A DNA stretch of 64,000 bases from Nocardioides sp. R-C-SC26 (GCF_021246465.1 NZ_JAHRHK010000002.1:1-64000); one strand, 5' to 3'. Shown: positions 9,045 through 21,874, counted from the first letter of the stretch. Program-made: numbers and translations. Notes: generated by a model from the sequence alone, not told the origin.

Positions 9045-9766
9045 CCCCCCACGGACGCGACGCCGAGCCAGGCACCTCCCAGCACGACCAGGCCCCGCGG
9101 GGCTGGGCGGTGCGCGCCGTCGCCAGCGCGGTGCTCCTCGCCGTCGCGCTCGCCGCCGCGGTCGTCCTGATCATCGGCGCGTTCGACGACGAGGAGACGC
9201 AGGCGGGGGACGGGCAGGCCGCGCGCGAGGCGCTGATGGCTCGCGCCACCGAGTTCGTCGTCGCGGTCAACAGTTACGGGCCGGCAGATCTCGATGAGCA
9301 GAACCGGCTCACCGACTATGCCGCCAAGGTGAAGGCGGTGATCACCCCGAAGTTCGGTGTCTCCTTCGACGACGGACTGCGCTATGCCGAGCAGACCGTC
9401 GCCCAGGCCGGCTACGCGCGGACCGTGCAGATCTTCTCCTCCGGTGTGGCCTCGACCGGTCCGACCTCGGCGCAGGTGCTGGTGGCCGGCCAGTTCAGCG
9501 GCTCCTACCCCGACCCGCAGGACACCGACCGCCGCCTCACCTTCGAGCCGGACCCCTTCCGACTCGAGGTCAGCCTGGTACGTATCGACGGGGAGTGGCT
9601 GGTCGACGACTTCACCCCCCTGACGGGTCAGGACACCGATCCGGGTCAGGCGCCCGTGCCCGACGACGGCGCGAGTGAGCCGTCACCGTCTCCCCAGACC
9701 TCCACGCCGACCGGCACCCCGCGCCCGGGCGGGGCGGCGTCGCCGACCGAGGGGAGCACGCCGTGA
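9011..9766 (+). CDS. Mce-associated membrane protein (Mas/Mam-like)
   Basis: 251 residues from a GTG with GAGAGGAG 8 nt upstream. The start lies inside the end of mceF (34 nt overlap). A cytoplasmic N-terminus of about 30 residues precedes one membrane span (about 37-57, SAVLLAVALAAAVVLIIGAF). The extracytoplasmic domain has the fold signature of Mce-associated proteins: a helix around the conserved Tyr, then VAGQFSGSYP and RIDGEWLVDDFTPL. A Pro/Ser/Thr-rich tail closes it. Such proteins follow mceF in mycobacteria and stabilise the transporter; the role here is inferred from position and architecture. Confidence 0.85.
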   Translation: MAVPAADGGSLTPHGRDAEPGTSQHDQAPRGWAVRAVASAVLLAVALAAAVVLIIGAFDDEETQAGDGQAAREALMARATEFVVAVNSYGPADLDEQNRLTDYAAKVKAVITPKFGVSFDDGLRYAEQTVAQAGYARTVQIFSSGVASTGPTSAQVLVAGQFSGSYPDPQDTDRRLTFEPDPFRLEVSLVRIDGEWLVDDFTPLTGQDTDPGQAPVPDDGASEPSPSPQTSTPTGTPRPGGAASPTEGSTP

Positions 9767-10752
9767 GCGAGTCGACCCCGAGCTGGTACGACGTCCTGGG
9801 CGTCGAGCCGACCGCGTCCGCCGAGGAGATCAGGTCCGCCTGGCGCTCCGCGATCGCCGACCTCGATCCGGGCGACCGTAGGTTCCAGTCGCTCAGCCGG
9901 GCTGCCGAGGTGCTGCTCGACGCCGAGCGGCGTCGTCAGCACGACGAGGCCCTGGCGGCGTCCGCGGCGCCCGCCTCGTCCGCGGCCCCCGCGCCGATGA
10001 CGACGACGGCCGCCGAGCCTGCGACACCGGCGCCGGCCCCGGAGCACGCACCGCCGTCCTCGGCGCCGACATCGGCGCCGATGAGGGCGACCACGACGCG
10101 GGTCCCGTCGCGCGCCGTCGCGATCCTCGCCGAGACGTGGGTGCTCGCCTCGGCCGCCGTGCTCGCGGTCGCGCTCGTCGTCTCGGCCGTGCTCGTGCTG
10201 CGGGACGACGCAGGGCCCGTCTCGACGCTGCCTGACTCCCGTGAGGTCGCGGCGGCTCGGGCGGCCGCCGAGGCCGCGATCGTGCCGGTCCTCTCCTACG
10301 ACTACCGCGACCTCGACGCCTCCCGTGCCGCCGCTCAGGGCTACCTGACGGAGGGGCAGCAGGAGCGTTACGACCTGCTCTTCGATGAGCAGATCGCGCC
10401 GAACGCGGCCTCCACCCAGTCGGTCGTCACCACGCGGGTGATCGCCTCGGGTGTCGTGCGCACAGGGCGTGATCGCGTGGACGTGCTGCTCTTCGTCAAC
10501 CGGCCCACCACGAACCGACAGCGGACCGTGGAGTATCGCGACCAGGTGACGGCGCGCATGGTCGAGGTGAGCGGCGACTGGTTGGTCGACTGCCTGATCA
10601 CCCAGCCCGGGGGCTCGTGCGGCGACGAGGAGCCGGGGGCCGAGACACCGCAGCAGCCCGAGGGCCAGCCGAGCTCGACCGCGACGGATCCGGTCACGCC
10701 GCAGCCGAGCGGTTCGCCCCGGGCCACCCCGCGCGGCGACGCCACGCCCTGA
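9763..10752 (+). CDS. Mce-associated protein with an N-terminal J-like domain lacking HPD
   Basis: 329 residues, GTG start overlapping the previous stop (GTGA). Residues about 5-65 resemble a J domain (SWYDVLGVEPTASAEEIRSAW, then AAEVLLDAERRRQHDEAL), but the HPD tripeptide needed to stimulate Hsp70 is absent: the loop reads ADLDPGD. An Ala/Pro-rich linker follows, then one membrane span (about 128-147), then a Mas/Mam-like extracytoplasmic domain ending GDWLVDCLITQPGGSCG and a Pro/Ser/Thr tail. It is the last gene of the mce operon. I infer a scaffold or assembly role at the cytoplasmic face rather than co-chaperone activity. Confidence 0.8.
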   Translation: MSESTPSWYDVLGVEPTASAEEIRSAWRSAIADLDPGDRRFQSLSRAAEVLLDAERRRQHDEALAASAAPASSAAPAPMTTTAAEPATPAPAPEHAPPSSAPTSAPMRATTTRVPSRAVAILAETWVLASAAVLAVALVVSAVLVLRDDAGPVSTLPDSREVAAARAAAEAAIVPVLSYDYRDLDASRAAAQGYLTEGQQERYDLLFDEQIAPNAASTQSVVTTRVIASGVVRTGRDRVDVLLFVNRPTTNRQRTVEYRDQVTARMVEVSGDWLVDCLITQPGGSCGDEEPGAETPQQPEGQPSSTATDPVTPQPSGSPRATPRGDATP

Positions 10753-11023
10753 TCGGGGCACGGTCCGCCCACGCGTCGACGGATCGGTTCCCGGTCTGCA
10801 GCGCAGTAGGCCGTCCCCAGGGGGAGGCGGGGTGCTTGCCAAACCGGCGATCGCGGGCCATGATCATGCGAACGCGATCGGCTTGCCTGCGCTATTGAAG
10901 CGCGCCCGGATTTCGTGTAACGTGGCGCTTTGCGCCTGCCCTCAAATGCTCATCTGCCTGCCCGGTGGCCGATGATGTGGGGGAGCCGGTGCCTTCCGCC
11001 CGCGTTTGTACGAAGGACGTGTC
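10753..11023 (+). promoter_or_regulatory. rpoB upstream region with predicted promoter
   Basis: No gene is seen in these 271 bases. TTGAAG (10895-10900) and TAACGT (10918-10923) are separated by exactly 17 bp and form a good sigma-A-type promoter, giving a leader of roughly 95 nt before rpoB. A GAAGGA ribosome binding site lies at 11012-11017, six bases before the TTG start codon. No clear terminator for the mce operon was found, so read-through into rpoB cannot be excluded. Confidence 0.6.
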
Positions 11024-14551
<3,528 letters not shown>

Positions 14552-14557
14552 GTGGCG

Positions 14558-14607
14558 GTCTCGGCAGGCTCGACCACCGGCCCCCGGGCCGTCGAGCCTG
14601 CCGAGAC
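14558..14607. repeat. 17-bp inverted repeat between rpoB and rpoC
   Basis: GTCTCGGCAGGCTCGAC (14558-14574) is the exact reverse complement of GTCGAGCCTGCCGAGAC (14591-14607), with a 16-base loop. It starts seven bases after the rpoB stop. The arm resembles the 'GACAGGCTCGACCACCGG' half of the repeat family scattered through this window. In RNA it would form a very stable hairpin inside the rpoBC transcript; whether it terminates, attenuates or serves as a processing or stability element is unknown. Confidence 0.85.
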
Positions 14608-14659
14608 GCCCTCGGTCCCTCAGCTTGAATCACAGAACTAACGAAGGATTGCAGCCATC

Positions 14660-17600
14660 GTGCTCGACGTGAACTTCTTCGACCAGCTTCGGATCGGCCT
14701 GGCCACTGCGGAAGACATCCGCACGTGGAGCCACGGCGAGGTCAAGAAGCCGGAGACCATCAACTACCGCACGCTCAAGCCCGAGCGTGACGGCCTCTTC
14801 TGCGAGAAGATCTTCGGTCCCACCCGGGACTGGGAGTGCTACTGCGGCAAGTACAAGCGCGTGCGCTTCAAGGGCATCATCTGCGAGCGCTGCGGCGTCG
14901 AGGTGACCCGTTCGAAGGTGCGTCGCGAGCGGATGGGCCACATCGAGCTCGCCGCCCCGGTCACCCACATCTGGTACTTCAAGGGTGTCCCGAGCCGTCT
15001 GGGCTACCTGCTCGACCTGGCTCCGAAGGACCTCGAGAAGGTCATCTACTTCGCGGCCTACATGATCACCTCCGTCGACGAGGACGCACGCCACCGCGAC
15101 CTGTCCTCGCTGGAGACCAAGGTCGCCCAGCAGCGCGAGATGCTCGAGAAGCGTCGCGACTCCTCGCTGGAGGACCGCACCAAGAAGCTCGAGGAGGACC
15201 TCGCCGCTCTCGAGGCCGAGGGTGCCAAGGCCGACCAGCGCCGCAAGGTGCGCGACGGGGCCGAGCGCGAGATGAAGCAGATGCGCGACCGCGCACAGCG
15301 TGAGCTCGACCGCCTCGACGAGGTCTGGTCGACCTTCAAGTCGCTCAAGGTCCAGGACCTCATGGGCGACGAGCTGCTCTACCGCGAGATGAAGAACTGG
15401 TTCGGCAAGTACTTCGAGGGCTACATGGGCGCCACGGCGATCCAGAAGCGCCTGGAGAACTTCGACATCGAGGCCGAGGTCGAGTCGCTGCGCGACACGA
15501 TCGCCAACGGCAAGGGCCAGAAGAAGGTCCGCGCCCTCAAGCGACTCAAGGTCGTCGACGCCTTCCGCAAGACCGGCAACAAGCCCCAGGGCATGGTGCT
15601 GGACGCCGTCCCGGTCATCCCGCCGGACCTGCGCCCGATGGTGCAGCTCGACGGTGGTCGGTTCGCGACGTCGGACCTCAACGACCTGTACCGCCGTGTG
15701 ATCAACCGGAACAACCGACTCAAGCGTCTGCTCGACCTCGGTGCGCCCGAGATCATCGTGAACAACGAGAAGCGGATGCTCCAGGAGGCCGTCGACTCGC
15801 TGTTCGACAACGGACGTCGCGGTCGTCCGGTCACCGGTCCGGGCAACCGCCCGCTCAAGTCGCTCTCCGACATGCTCAAGGGCAAGCAGGGTCGCTTCCG
15901 TCAGAACCTGCTCGGCAAGCGCGTGGACTACTCCGGTCGTTCGGTGATCGTCTCGGGCCCGCAGCTCAAGCTGCACCAGTGCGGTCTGCCCAAGAACATG
16001 GCGATCGAGCTGTTCAAGCCCTTCGTGATGAAGCGCCTCGTTGATCTCTCACACGCCCAGAACATCAAGTCCGCCAAGCGGATGGTCGAGCGCGCGGTCC
16101 GCCCCGAGGTCTGGGACGTTCTGGAAGAGGTCATCACCGAGCACCCCGTGCTCCTCAACCGTGCGCCCACGCTGCACCGACTCGGCATCCAGGCTTTCGA
16201 GCCGCAGCTGATCGAGGGCAAGGCCATCCAGATCCACCCGCTCGTCTGCACGGCGTTCAACGCCGACTTCGACGGTGACCAGATGGCGGTGCACCTGCCG
16301 CTGTCGGCCGAGGCCCAGGCCGAGGCGCGGATCCTGATGCTGTCGACCAACAACATCCTCAAGCCGTCCGACGGCCGTCCGGTGACCATGCCGACGCAGG
16401 ACATGATCATCGGCCTGTTCTTCCTCACCACCGACCGCGAGGGCGCCCCCGGCGAGGGTCGCGCGTTCAGCTCGGTCGCCGAGGCGATCATGGCCTTCGA
16501 TCGTGCCGAGATCGCGCTGCAGAGCAAGATCCGGATCCGCTTCGACGACATCGTGCCGCCGCTGGAGTTCGGCGAGGACTGGGAGCAGGGTCAGTCGCTG
16601 ACCCTGGACACCACGCTCGGTCGCGCGCTGTTCAACGAGACCCTGCCCGCCGACTACCCGTTCGTGAACTACGAGGTGGGCAAGAAGGCCCTCGGCTCGA
16701 TCGTCAACGACCTGGCCGAGCGGTACAGCAAGGTCGAGGTCGCAGCGTCCCTGGACGCACTCAAGGACACCGGCTTCCACTGGGCGACCCGCTCGGGTGT
16801 CACCGTCTCCATCGAGGACGTCGTCACCCCGGGCAACAAGGCCGAGATCCTCTCGAGCTACGAGGCCCAGGCCGCGAAGGTGCAGAAGCAGTTCGAGCGT
16901 GGTCTGGTCACCGACGAGGAGCGCCGTCAGGAGCTCATCGAGATCTGGACCGAGGCCTCGAACGACGTCGGCAAGGCCATGGAGGCCAACTTCGACCGGG
17001 CGAACCCGATCTACATGATGGTCGACTCCGGGGCGTCGGGAAACATGAACCAGATCCGTCAGGTCGCGGCCATGCGTGGTCTGGTGGCCAACCCCAAGGG
17101 CGAGATCATCCCGCGGCCGATCAAGTCGAACTTCCGCGAGGGCCTGACCGTCCTGGAGTACTTCATCGCCACGCACGGCGCCCGCAAGGGTCTGGCGGAC
17201 ACCGCGCTGCGGACCGCCGACTCGGGATACCTGACGCGCCGTCTCGTCGACGTGTCGCAGGACGTCATCATCCGTGAGGACGACTGCGGCACCGAGCGAG
17301 GCCTGCCGAAGGTCATCGGCGTCGTGGGCGAGGACGGTGTGGTCCGCAAGGACGACAACGCCGAGACCGCTGCCTACGCACGTTCGGCAGCCACCGAGGT
17401 CACCCACCCCGAGACCGGCGAGGTGCTGGTCGAGGCGGGCGGCGACCTGGGCGACGTCAAGATCGGCGAGCTCATCGCGGCCGGCATCCCGACCGTGAAG
17501 GTCCGCTCGGTGCTGACCTGCGACGCCCGCACCGGCACCTGTGCCAAGTGCTACGGCCGCTCGCTGGCGACCGGCAAGCTCGTCGACATCGGTGAGGCCG

Positions 17601-18532
17601 TCGGCATCATCGCGGCGCAGTCGATCGGTGAGCCCGGCACGCAGCTGACCATGCGTACCTTCCACACCGGTGGGTCCGCCGCGGCCGACGACATCACGCA
17701 GGGTCTGCCCCGTGTGGTCGAGCTCTTCGAGGCGCGCGTGCCGAAGGGTCTCGCGCCGATCTCCGAGGCTGCCGGCCGGGTCGAGATCGACGAGTCCGAC
17801 AAGGCCCGCAAGGTCCTCGTCACTCCCGACGACGGCTCGGAGGTCCTGGAGTACCCGGTCTCCAAGCGCTCGCGCCTGCTGGTCGCCGACGGCGACCACA
17901 TCGAGGTCGGCCAGAGGCTGATCGTCGGCACCGAGTCTCCGCAGGACGCCCTGCGCACCCTCGGTGTCCGCAAGGCGCAGGAGCACCTCGTCGACGAGGT
18001 CCAGAACGTGTACCGCAGCCAGGGTGTGTCGATCCACGACAAGCACATCGAGATCATCGTGCGGCAGATGCTGCGCCGGATCACGGTGATCGAGTCCGGT
18101 GACACCAACCTGCTTCCCTCGGACCTGGTCGACCGGGTCATCTTCGAGGAGGAGAACCGTCGCGTGGTCTCCGAGGGCGGCAAGCCGGCCTCGGGTCGCC
18201 CGGTGCTGATGGGCATCACCAAGGCCTCGCTCGCCACCGAGTCGTGGCTCTCGGCCGCCTCCTTCCAGGAGACGACCCGAGTGCTGACCGACGCTGCCAT
18301 CAACGGTCGCTCGGACTCGCTGCGCGGTCTGAAGGAGAACGTGATCATCGGCAAGCTGATCCCGGCGGGTACCGGCCTGGAGCGGTACCGCAACGTCCGG
18401 GTGGAGCCCACCGAGGAGGCGCGCGCTGCCGCGCACGCCGTCACCGGCTACGACTCCTATGACTATGAGTTCGGTGGTGGCTCGCAGGCCGTCGCGCTCG
18501 ACGACTTCGACTTCGGCTCGTACCAGAACTGA
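14660..18532 (+). CDS. rpoC: DNA-directed RNA polymerase subunit beta'
   Basis: 1290 residues from GTG at 14660, with GAAGGA at 14643-14648. The N-terminal zinc-binding motif has [19 protein letters not shown]. The catalytic magnesium loop NADFDGDQM is encoded near 16,260. The bridge-helix/trigger-loop region ([16 protein letters not shown]) and the second zinc site ([13 protein letters not shown]) are intact. With beta it forms the active centre of RNA polymerase. Length is normal for actinobacteria. It is co-directional with rpoB and probably co-transcribed past the hairpin between them; a strong terminator-like hairpin lies 130 bp after the stop. Confidence 0.99.
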   Translation: MLDVNFFDQLRIGLATAEDIRTWSHGEVKKPETINYRTLKPERDGLFCEKIFGPTRDWECYCGKYKRVRFKGIICERCGVEVTRSKVRRERMGHIELAAPVTHIWYFKGVPSRLGYLLDLAPKDLEKVIYFAAYMITSVDEDARHRDLSSLETKVAQQREMLEKRRDSSLEDRTKKLEEDLAALEAEGAKADQRRKVRDGAEREMKQMRDRAQRELDRLDEVWSTFKSLKVQDLMGDELLYREMKNWFGKYFEGYMGATAIQKRLENFDIEAEVESLRDTIANGKGQKKVRALKRLKVVDAFRKTGNKPQGMVLDAVPVIPPDLRPMVQLDGGRFATSDLNDLYRRVINRNNRLKRLLDLGAPEIIVNNEKRMLQEAVDSLFDNGRRGRPVTGPGNRPLKSLSDMLKGKQGRFRQNLLGKRVDYSGRSVIVSGPQLKLHQCGLPKNMAIELFKPFVMKRLVDLSHAQNIKSAKRMVERAVRPEVWDVLEEVITEHPVLLNRAPTLHRLGIQAFEPQLIEGKAIQIHPLVCTAFNADFDGDQMAVHLPLSAEAQAEARILMLSTNNILKPSDGRPVTMPTQDMIIGLFFLTTDREGAPGEGRAFSSVAEAIMAFDRAEIALQSKIRIRFDDIVPPLEFGEDWEQGQSLTLDTTLGRALFNETLPADYPFVNYEVGKKALGSIVNDLAERYSKVEVAASLDALKDTGFHWATRSGVTVSIEDVVTPGNKAEILSSYEAQAAKVQKQFERGLVTDEERRQELIEIWTEASNDVGKAMEANFDRANPIYMMVDSGASGNMNQIRQVAAMRGLVANPKGEIIPRPIKSNFREGLTVLEYFIATHGARKGLADTALRTADSGYLTRRLVDVSQDVIIREDDCGTERGLPKVIGVVGEDGVVRKDDNAETAAYARSAATEVTHPETGEVLVEAGGDLGDVKIGELIAAGIPTVKVRSVLTCDARTGTCAKCYGRSLATGKLVDIGEAVGIIAAQSIGEPGTQLTMRTFHTGGSAAADDITQGLPRVVELFEARVPKGLAPISEAAGRVEIDESDKARKVLVTPDDGSEVLEYPVSKRSRLLVADGDHIEVGQRLIVGTESPQDALRTLGVRKAQEHLVDEVQNVYRSQGVSIHDKHIEIIVRQMLRRITVIESGDTNLLPSDLVDRVIFEEENRRVVSEGGKPASGRPVLMGITKASLATESWLSAASFQETTRVLTDAAINGRSDSLRGLKENVIIGKLIPAGTGLERYRNVRVEPTEEARAAAHAVTGYDSYDYEFGGGSQAVALDDFDFGSYQN

Positions 18533-18568
18533 GCGAGCGAAGCCGGCTCAGCTCTGGTGGAAGAGCCG

Positions 18569-18629
18569 GGTCGAGGAGCCTCGAGGTGGATCGCGCGCCA
18601 GCGCGAGACACGTGAGGCGTCTCGAGACC
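18569..18629. repeat. Degenerate copy of the dispersed short repeat
   Basis: GTCGAGGAG near the left edge and GTCTCGAGACC at the right edge match the ends of the repeat family seen at 33.6, 42.0, 48.9 and 63.5 kb. The copy lies between the rpoC stop and its terminator. It sits between two near-identical 15-bp copies of the rpoC end (18519-18533 and 18633-18647). Confidence 0.5.
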
Positions 18630-18664
18630 AGCCGTACCAGGACTGAGCTCAGCCGAGTCATCAC

Positions 18665-18704
18665 ACCGAGGCCCTCTCCCGCAGTCGCGGGGGAGGGCCT
18701 CGGT
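18665..18704 (+). terminator. Terminator-like hairpin after rpoC
   Basis: An 18-bp stem with one mismatched position (ACCGAGGCCCTCTCCCGC against GCGGGGGAGGGCCTCGGT) and a four-base loop AGTC. No long T tract follows, as is common in actinobacteria. It marks the likely end of the rpoBC transcript. Confidence 0.75.
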
Positions 18705-18821
18705 CCGTTCACCGAGCCGGAGGTTCTTCGCGTTCTCTCAGGCGCGATGCGCAACTCCATCGCCGCGACGGCAGTCCCATCACCGTGGGGCCCACGGTAG
18801 GCCCCGGAGGAGATGAGCCAG

Positions 18822-19346
18822 ATGAACGAGCGCAGGACAGTGGCACGGGTGGCGGTCGGGCTGGTGCTGGCCGGCAGCCTGGTGATGGTGCCGGGACCGT
18901 CGGCCGACGCGGCCGCTCCGGCTCGCGTCCCGCAGTGCGGCAACGCCGACCTGACGGCGTCCTACCGGGTCACCGACGCAGGCGTCGGACACCGGTACGG
19001 CGTCCTGGTGCTGAGGAACACCTCGGACCACGAGTGCCGCACCGGCGGCTACGGCGGACTGTCCTACGTCGGGGGTGGTGACGGCGTGCAGGTCGGCGCA
19101 GCCGCCGATCGCACGCCGGGGAGGTCGCGCACCTTCGTGGTCGAGCCTGGTGAGCGGGTACGGAGCCGCGTCGACGAGGTCGTCGCCGAGAACTACCCGC
19201 GGCGGATGTGCGAGCCGACACCCGTCGACGGATTCCGCGTGTACGTGCCCAACGCGACACGCAGCCAGTTCGTCGAGCACACGACGACGGGCTGCGCCTC
19301 CGACCAGGTGCACCTCATCCAGCACGGTCCGTTCCGGGCTGCGTGA
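18822..19346 (+). CDS. Secreted DUF4232 domain protein
   Basis: 174 residues from the second ATG (18822), which sits 9 nt after GGAGGAG; the ATG at 18813 abuts that site with no spacing. The N-terminus is a signal peptide (RRTVARVAVGLVLAGSLVMVPGPSADAAA). The mature part has the DUF4232 pattern: CGNADLTASYRVTDAGVGHRYGVLVLRNTSDHECRTGGYGGL, with four Cys likely forming two disulphides, and a late CASDQV segment. These domains are common in exported actinobacterial proteins of unknown function. It stands alone between rpoC and the reductase gene. Confidence 0.75.
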   Translation: MNERRTVARVAVGLVLAGSLVMVPGPSADAAAPARVPQCGNADLTASYRVTDAGVGHRYGVLVLRNTSDHECRTGGYGGLSYVGGGDGVQVGAAADRTPGRSRTFVVEPGERVRSRVDEVVAENYPRRMCEPTPVDGFRVYVPNATRSQFVEHTTTGCASDQVHLIQHGPFRAA

Positions 19347-19415
19347 TCAGGCCCGTCGGTGCCACCGGGCAGAGACGGTTCGGTGGGGTGACAGGTCACC
19401 TGGGAGGATGGGCAC

Positions 19416-20657
19416 GTGACCACGCGCCCGACTTCCACCGACGTCCTCGTGGTGGGCGCGGGCCCCGCCGGCTCGGCGGCGGCGGCCTGGGCAGCCCGCG
19501 CCGGACTGGACGTCGTCCTGGCCGACGCCGCGGTGTTCCCGCGCGACAAGACCTGCGGGGACGGTCTGACCCCGCGCGCCATCCACGAGCTGTGCGGCCT
19601 GGGCCTGGGAGACTGGTTGCGCGCGCACACCGTCAACCACGGTCTGCGCGCACACGGCTTCGGCCAGACGCTTCTGCTGCCCTGGCCCGGTGGGACTCTG
19701 CCGAGCTGGGGAAGTGCGGTCGCGCGCACCGAGCTCGACGACCACCTCCGCACGGTGGCGATCAAGAGTGGGGCGCTCGCCCTGGACGGCGCGCGTGCGG
19801 TCGACGTGCGTCGCGACGGCGATCGGGTCGCTGCGGTCATGTTCCGCGGCGCCGGGGGCGCGACCTACGAGATCGCGTGCCGCCGTCTCGTCGTCGCGGA
19901 CGGTGTGCGTTCACCCTTGGGCAAGGTGCTGGGCCGGGAATGGCACCGCGACACCGTGTACGGCGTGGCGGGACGCTCCTACGTCGCGTCCGACATGTCC
20001 GACGATCCGTGGATCAGCAGCCACCTGGAGCTGCGCGGCGAGAAGGACGAGATCCTCTCGGGGTATGGCTGGATCTTCCCGCTCGGCACCGGCGAGGTGA
20101 ATCTGGGCGCGGGCACGCTCGCCACGGCCAAGCGGCCCGCCGACGTCGCGATCAAGCCGTTGATGGAGCACTACGCGCGCCAGCGTCGCGAGGACTTCCA
20201 GCTCACCGGCGAGCTGCGTGACAAGACGTCCGCGCTGCTGCCGATGGGGGGAGCGGTCAGCAATGTCGCGGGCGCGAACTGGGCTCTGATCGGCGACGCC
20301 GCGGGGTGCGTCAACCCGCTCAACGGCGAGGGCATCGACTACGGCCTGGAGACCGGTCGTCTCGTCGCCGAGATGATCGCCGACGACGGCGACCTGGCGA
20401 CCTTGTGGCCCGCGCTCCTGCGCGACCACTACGGCGAGGCGTTCTCGATCGCACGGCGGATGGCGGGGCTGGTGACCGTGCCCCGTCTGCTGCCGGCCCT
20501 CGGCCCGATCGGCATGCGCTCGGACACCTTGATGACGCTCGCGTTGCGCTGGATGGGCAACCTGGTCACCGACGAGGACCGAGACCGGTCGGCGCGCGTG
20601 TGGCGTTGGGCCGGCCGCCGTTCGTTGGCTCGCGACGCTCGTCCGCCCTTCAGCTGA
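19416..20657 (+). CDS. Geranylgeranyl reductase family flavoprotein (MenJ-like)
   Basis: 413 residues from GTG with GGGAGG 8 nt upstream. The N-terminal FAD-binding motif VLVVGAGPAGSAAAAWAARAG is intact. PRDKTCGDGLTPRA and the second FAD motif GDAAGCVNPLNGEGIDYGLETG are hallmarks of the geranylgeranyl reductase family. Members reduce isoprenoid chains, for example the menaquinone side chain (MenJ of M. tuberculosis) or archaeal and plant geranylgeranyl groups. A role in menaquinone or isoprenoid saturation is likely, but there are no men genes beside it here. Its stop codon lies inside the first of two hairpin repeats. Confidence 0.85.
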   Translation: MTTRPTSTDVLVVGAGPAGSAAAAWAARAGLDVVLADAAVFPRDKTCGDGLTPRAIHELCGLGLGDWLRAHTVNHGLRAHGFGQTLLLPWPGGTLPSWGSAVARTELDDHLRTVAIKSGALALDGARAVDVRRDGDRVAAVMFRGAGGATYEIACRRLVVADGVRSPLGKVLGREWHRDTVYGVAGRSYVASDMSDDPWISSHLELRGEKDEILSGYGWIFPLGTGEVNLGAGTLATAKRPADVAIKPLMEHYARQRREDFQLTGELRDKTSALLPMGGAVSNVAGANWALIGDAAGCVNPLNGEGIDYGLETGRLVAEMIADDGDLATLWPALLRDHYGEAFSIARRMAGLVTVPRLLPALGPIGMRSDTLMTLALRWMGNLVTDEDRDRSARVWRWAGRRSLARDARPPFS

Positions 20658-20739
20658 TCCGCGTTGACCCGTCTTCACGTAGAGACGGGTCAACAGGCCG
20701 GATCCGCGTTGACCCGTCTTCACGTAGAGACGGGTCAAC
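20656..20739. repeat. Two tandem 39-bp hairpin repeats
   Basis: A 39-base unit beginning GATCCGCGTTGACCC occurs at 20656-20694 and again, identical, at 20701-20739, with six bases (AGGCCG) between. Each unit contains a perfect 12-bp inverted repeat GTTGACCCGTCT / AGACGGGTCAAC around the loop TCACGTAG. The first copy includes the last two bases of the upstream stop codon. The hairpins could end transcription of the reductase gene, but their exact duplication is unusual for terminators. The unit differs from the GGTTGAGGAG family. Confidence 0.9.
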
Positions 20740-20785
20740 GCCGAGCGCGTTACTGGAGAGTTCTGTGGGGCGCCTGGTGCCCCGA

Positions 20786-20791
20786 TAGGTT
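20786..20791 (+). promoter_or_regulatory. -10 element for a leaderless transcript (Nudix gene)
   Basis: TAGGTT ends 6 nt before the ATG at 20798 and no Shine-Dalgarno sequence is present, so transcription probably starts at the start codon itself. Confidence 0.5.
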
Positions 20792-20797
20792 GGCAGC

Positions 20798-21685
20798 ATG
20801 GTCGAGCAGGTGCAGCGGGTCGCGGCGTACGCCGTCATCGTGCGCGACGGCCACGTCCTGCTCAGCCGACTGGCGCCGAAGGTCTCCCGCACCGAGCAGT
20901 GGACCTTGCCCGGCGGTGGCCTCGACCACGGTGAGGATCCCCGCGACGCCGTGGTGCGCGAGGTGCACGAGGAGACCGGGCTCGCCGTCACGATCGGCGA
21001 GACCGCACATACCTTCTCGCTGCACCTGCCCGACACGTGGCGACGGGGACGGCGCGTAGACGCGCACTCGCTGCGAATCGTCTACCAGGGCTGGGTGCCG
21101 CTCGACTCGCCCGCGCCGCGCGTGCTCGAGGTCGACGGCTCGACCATCGAAGCCGCCTGGCAGCCGCTGGAGGCGGTGCTGACCGGCCGCGTGCCGACCG
21201 TGAGCCTGGTGCGCGAGGCGCTCGCTCACTACCGGCCCTTCCCTCACCAGCGCGTCGCGGCCTACGGCTTGATCCGGCGGGTGCGCGACGTCGAGCCGGA
21301 GGTGCTGCTGGTGCGCACCTCGACGTCGGGCTTCCACCGCGGGCGTTGGACCTTCCCCGGTGGCGGTGTCGAGCACAACGAGCACCCGACGGCGGCCTTG
21401 GTACGAGAGGTGCGGGAGGAGACCGGCCTCGACGTGGTCGCCGGGCGAGTGGTGCTGGTCGACGACGTCCAGGTGCAGGGCACCGCTCCCAACGGGCGCG
21501 ACGAGTCGTTGCAGTCGATCGGCCTGCTCTACGCCGCTTCTCCCCGCGATGCCGACGCCGTCCTGGTGGCGGAGGCCGGTGGCACCAGCGACGCCGTCGC
21601 CTGGGTCCAGGAAGCCGAGATCATGTCGGGCACGCTCGACGTCCTGCCGATCGTGCTCGACGGCCTCCGTACCTACCCCGGGTGA
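20798..21685 (+). CDS. Tandem Nudix hydrolase (two complete Nudix domains)
   Basis: 295 residues, two Nudix domains in one chain. The first Nudix box is GGLDHGEDPRDAVVREVHEETGL-like (about residues 42-64); the second is GGVEHNEHPTAALVREVREETGL-like (about 190-212). Both keep the G-x5-E-x7-RE-V-x-EE-x-G catalytic metal-binding pattern, so both may be active. Each is preceded by an LPGGG or FPGGG strand. Nudix enzymes hydrolyse nucleoside diphosphates linked to other groups; the substrate is not predictable here. Preceded by a leaderless-type promoter. Confidence 0.85.
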   Translation: MVEQVQRVAAYAVIVRDGHVLLSRLAPKVSRTEQWTLPGGGLDHGEDPRDAVVREVHEETGLAVTIGETAHTFSLHLPDTWRRGRRVDAHSLRIVYQGWVPLDSPAPRVLEVDGSTIEAAWQPLEAVLTGRVPTVSLVREALAHYRPFPHQRVAAYGLIRRVRDVEPEVLLVRTSTSGFHRGRWTFPGGGVEHNEHPTAALVREVREETGLDVVAGRVVLVDDVQVQGTAPNGRDESLQSIGLLYAASPRDADAVLVAEAGGTSDAVAWVQEAEIMSGTLDVLPIVLDGLRTYPG

Positions 21686-21730
21686 GCAGACGCCGACACG
21701 AGTACCGCGATCGCGACGTTCGTGGACGGT

Positions 21731-21769
21731 CGACGCCGCCATGGCACGCGCCTCGCCGCGGCGGCGTCG
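21731..21769 (+). terminator. Possible terminator hairpin after the Nudix gene
   Basis: CGACGCCGCC (21731-21740) pairs perfectly with GGCGGCGTCG (21760-21769) around a 19-base loop. The large loop and absence of a T tract make this uncertain. The rest of 21686-21874 holds nothing else recognisable. Confidence 0.35.
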
Positions 21770-21862
21770 CTGGTGACGCACTCGGTAGCCCTGTCCGAGG
21801 CCGCCTGGCGATGCACGCACCCTGACGACGCGCACCATCCGGCGACGTCGCACCCGCGACAC

Positions 21863-21868
21863 TAGGGT
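21863..21868 (+). promoter_or_regulatory. -10 element for a leaderless transcript (alcohol dehydrogenase gene)
   Basis: TAGGGT ends 6 nt before the GTG at 21875. There is no purine-rich ribosome binding site between them. Confidence 0.5.
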
Positions 21869-21874
21869 GTCGGG

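Noticed and set aside
16049-18436. 795-codon open frame antisense to rpoC
   Set aside because: Same shadow effect; no domain or ribosome binding site.
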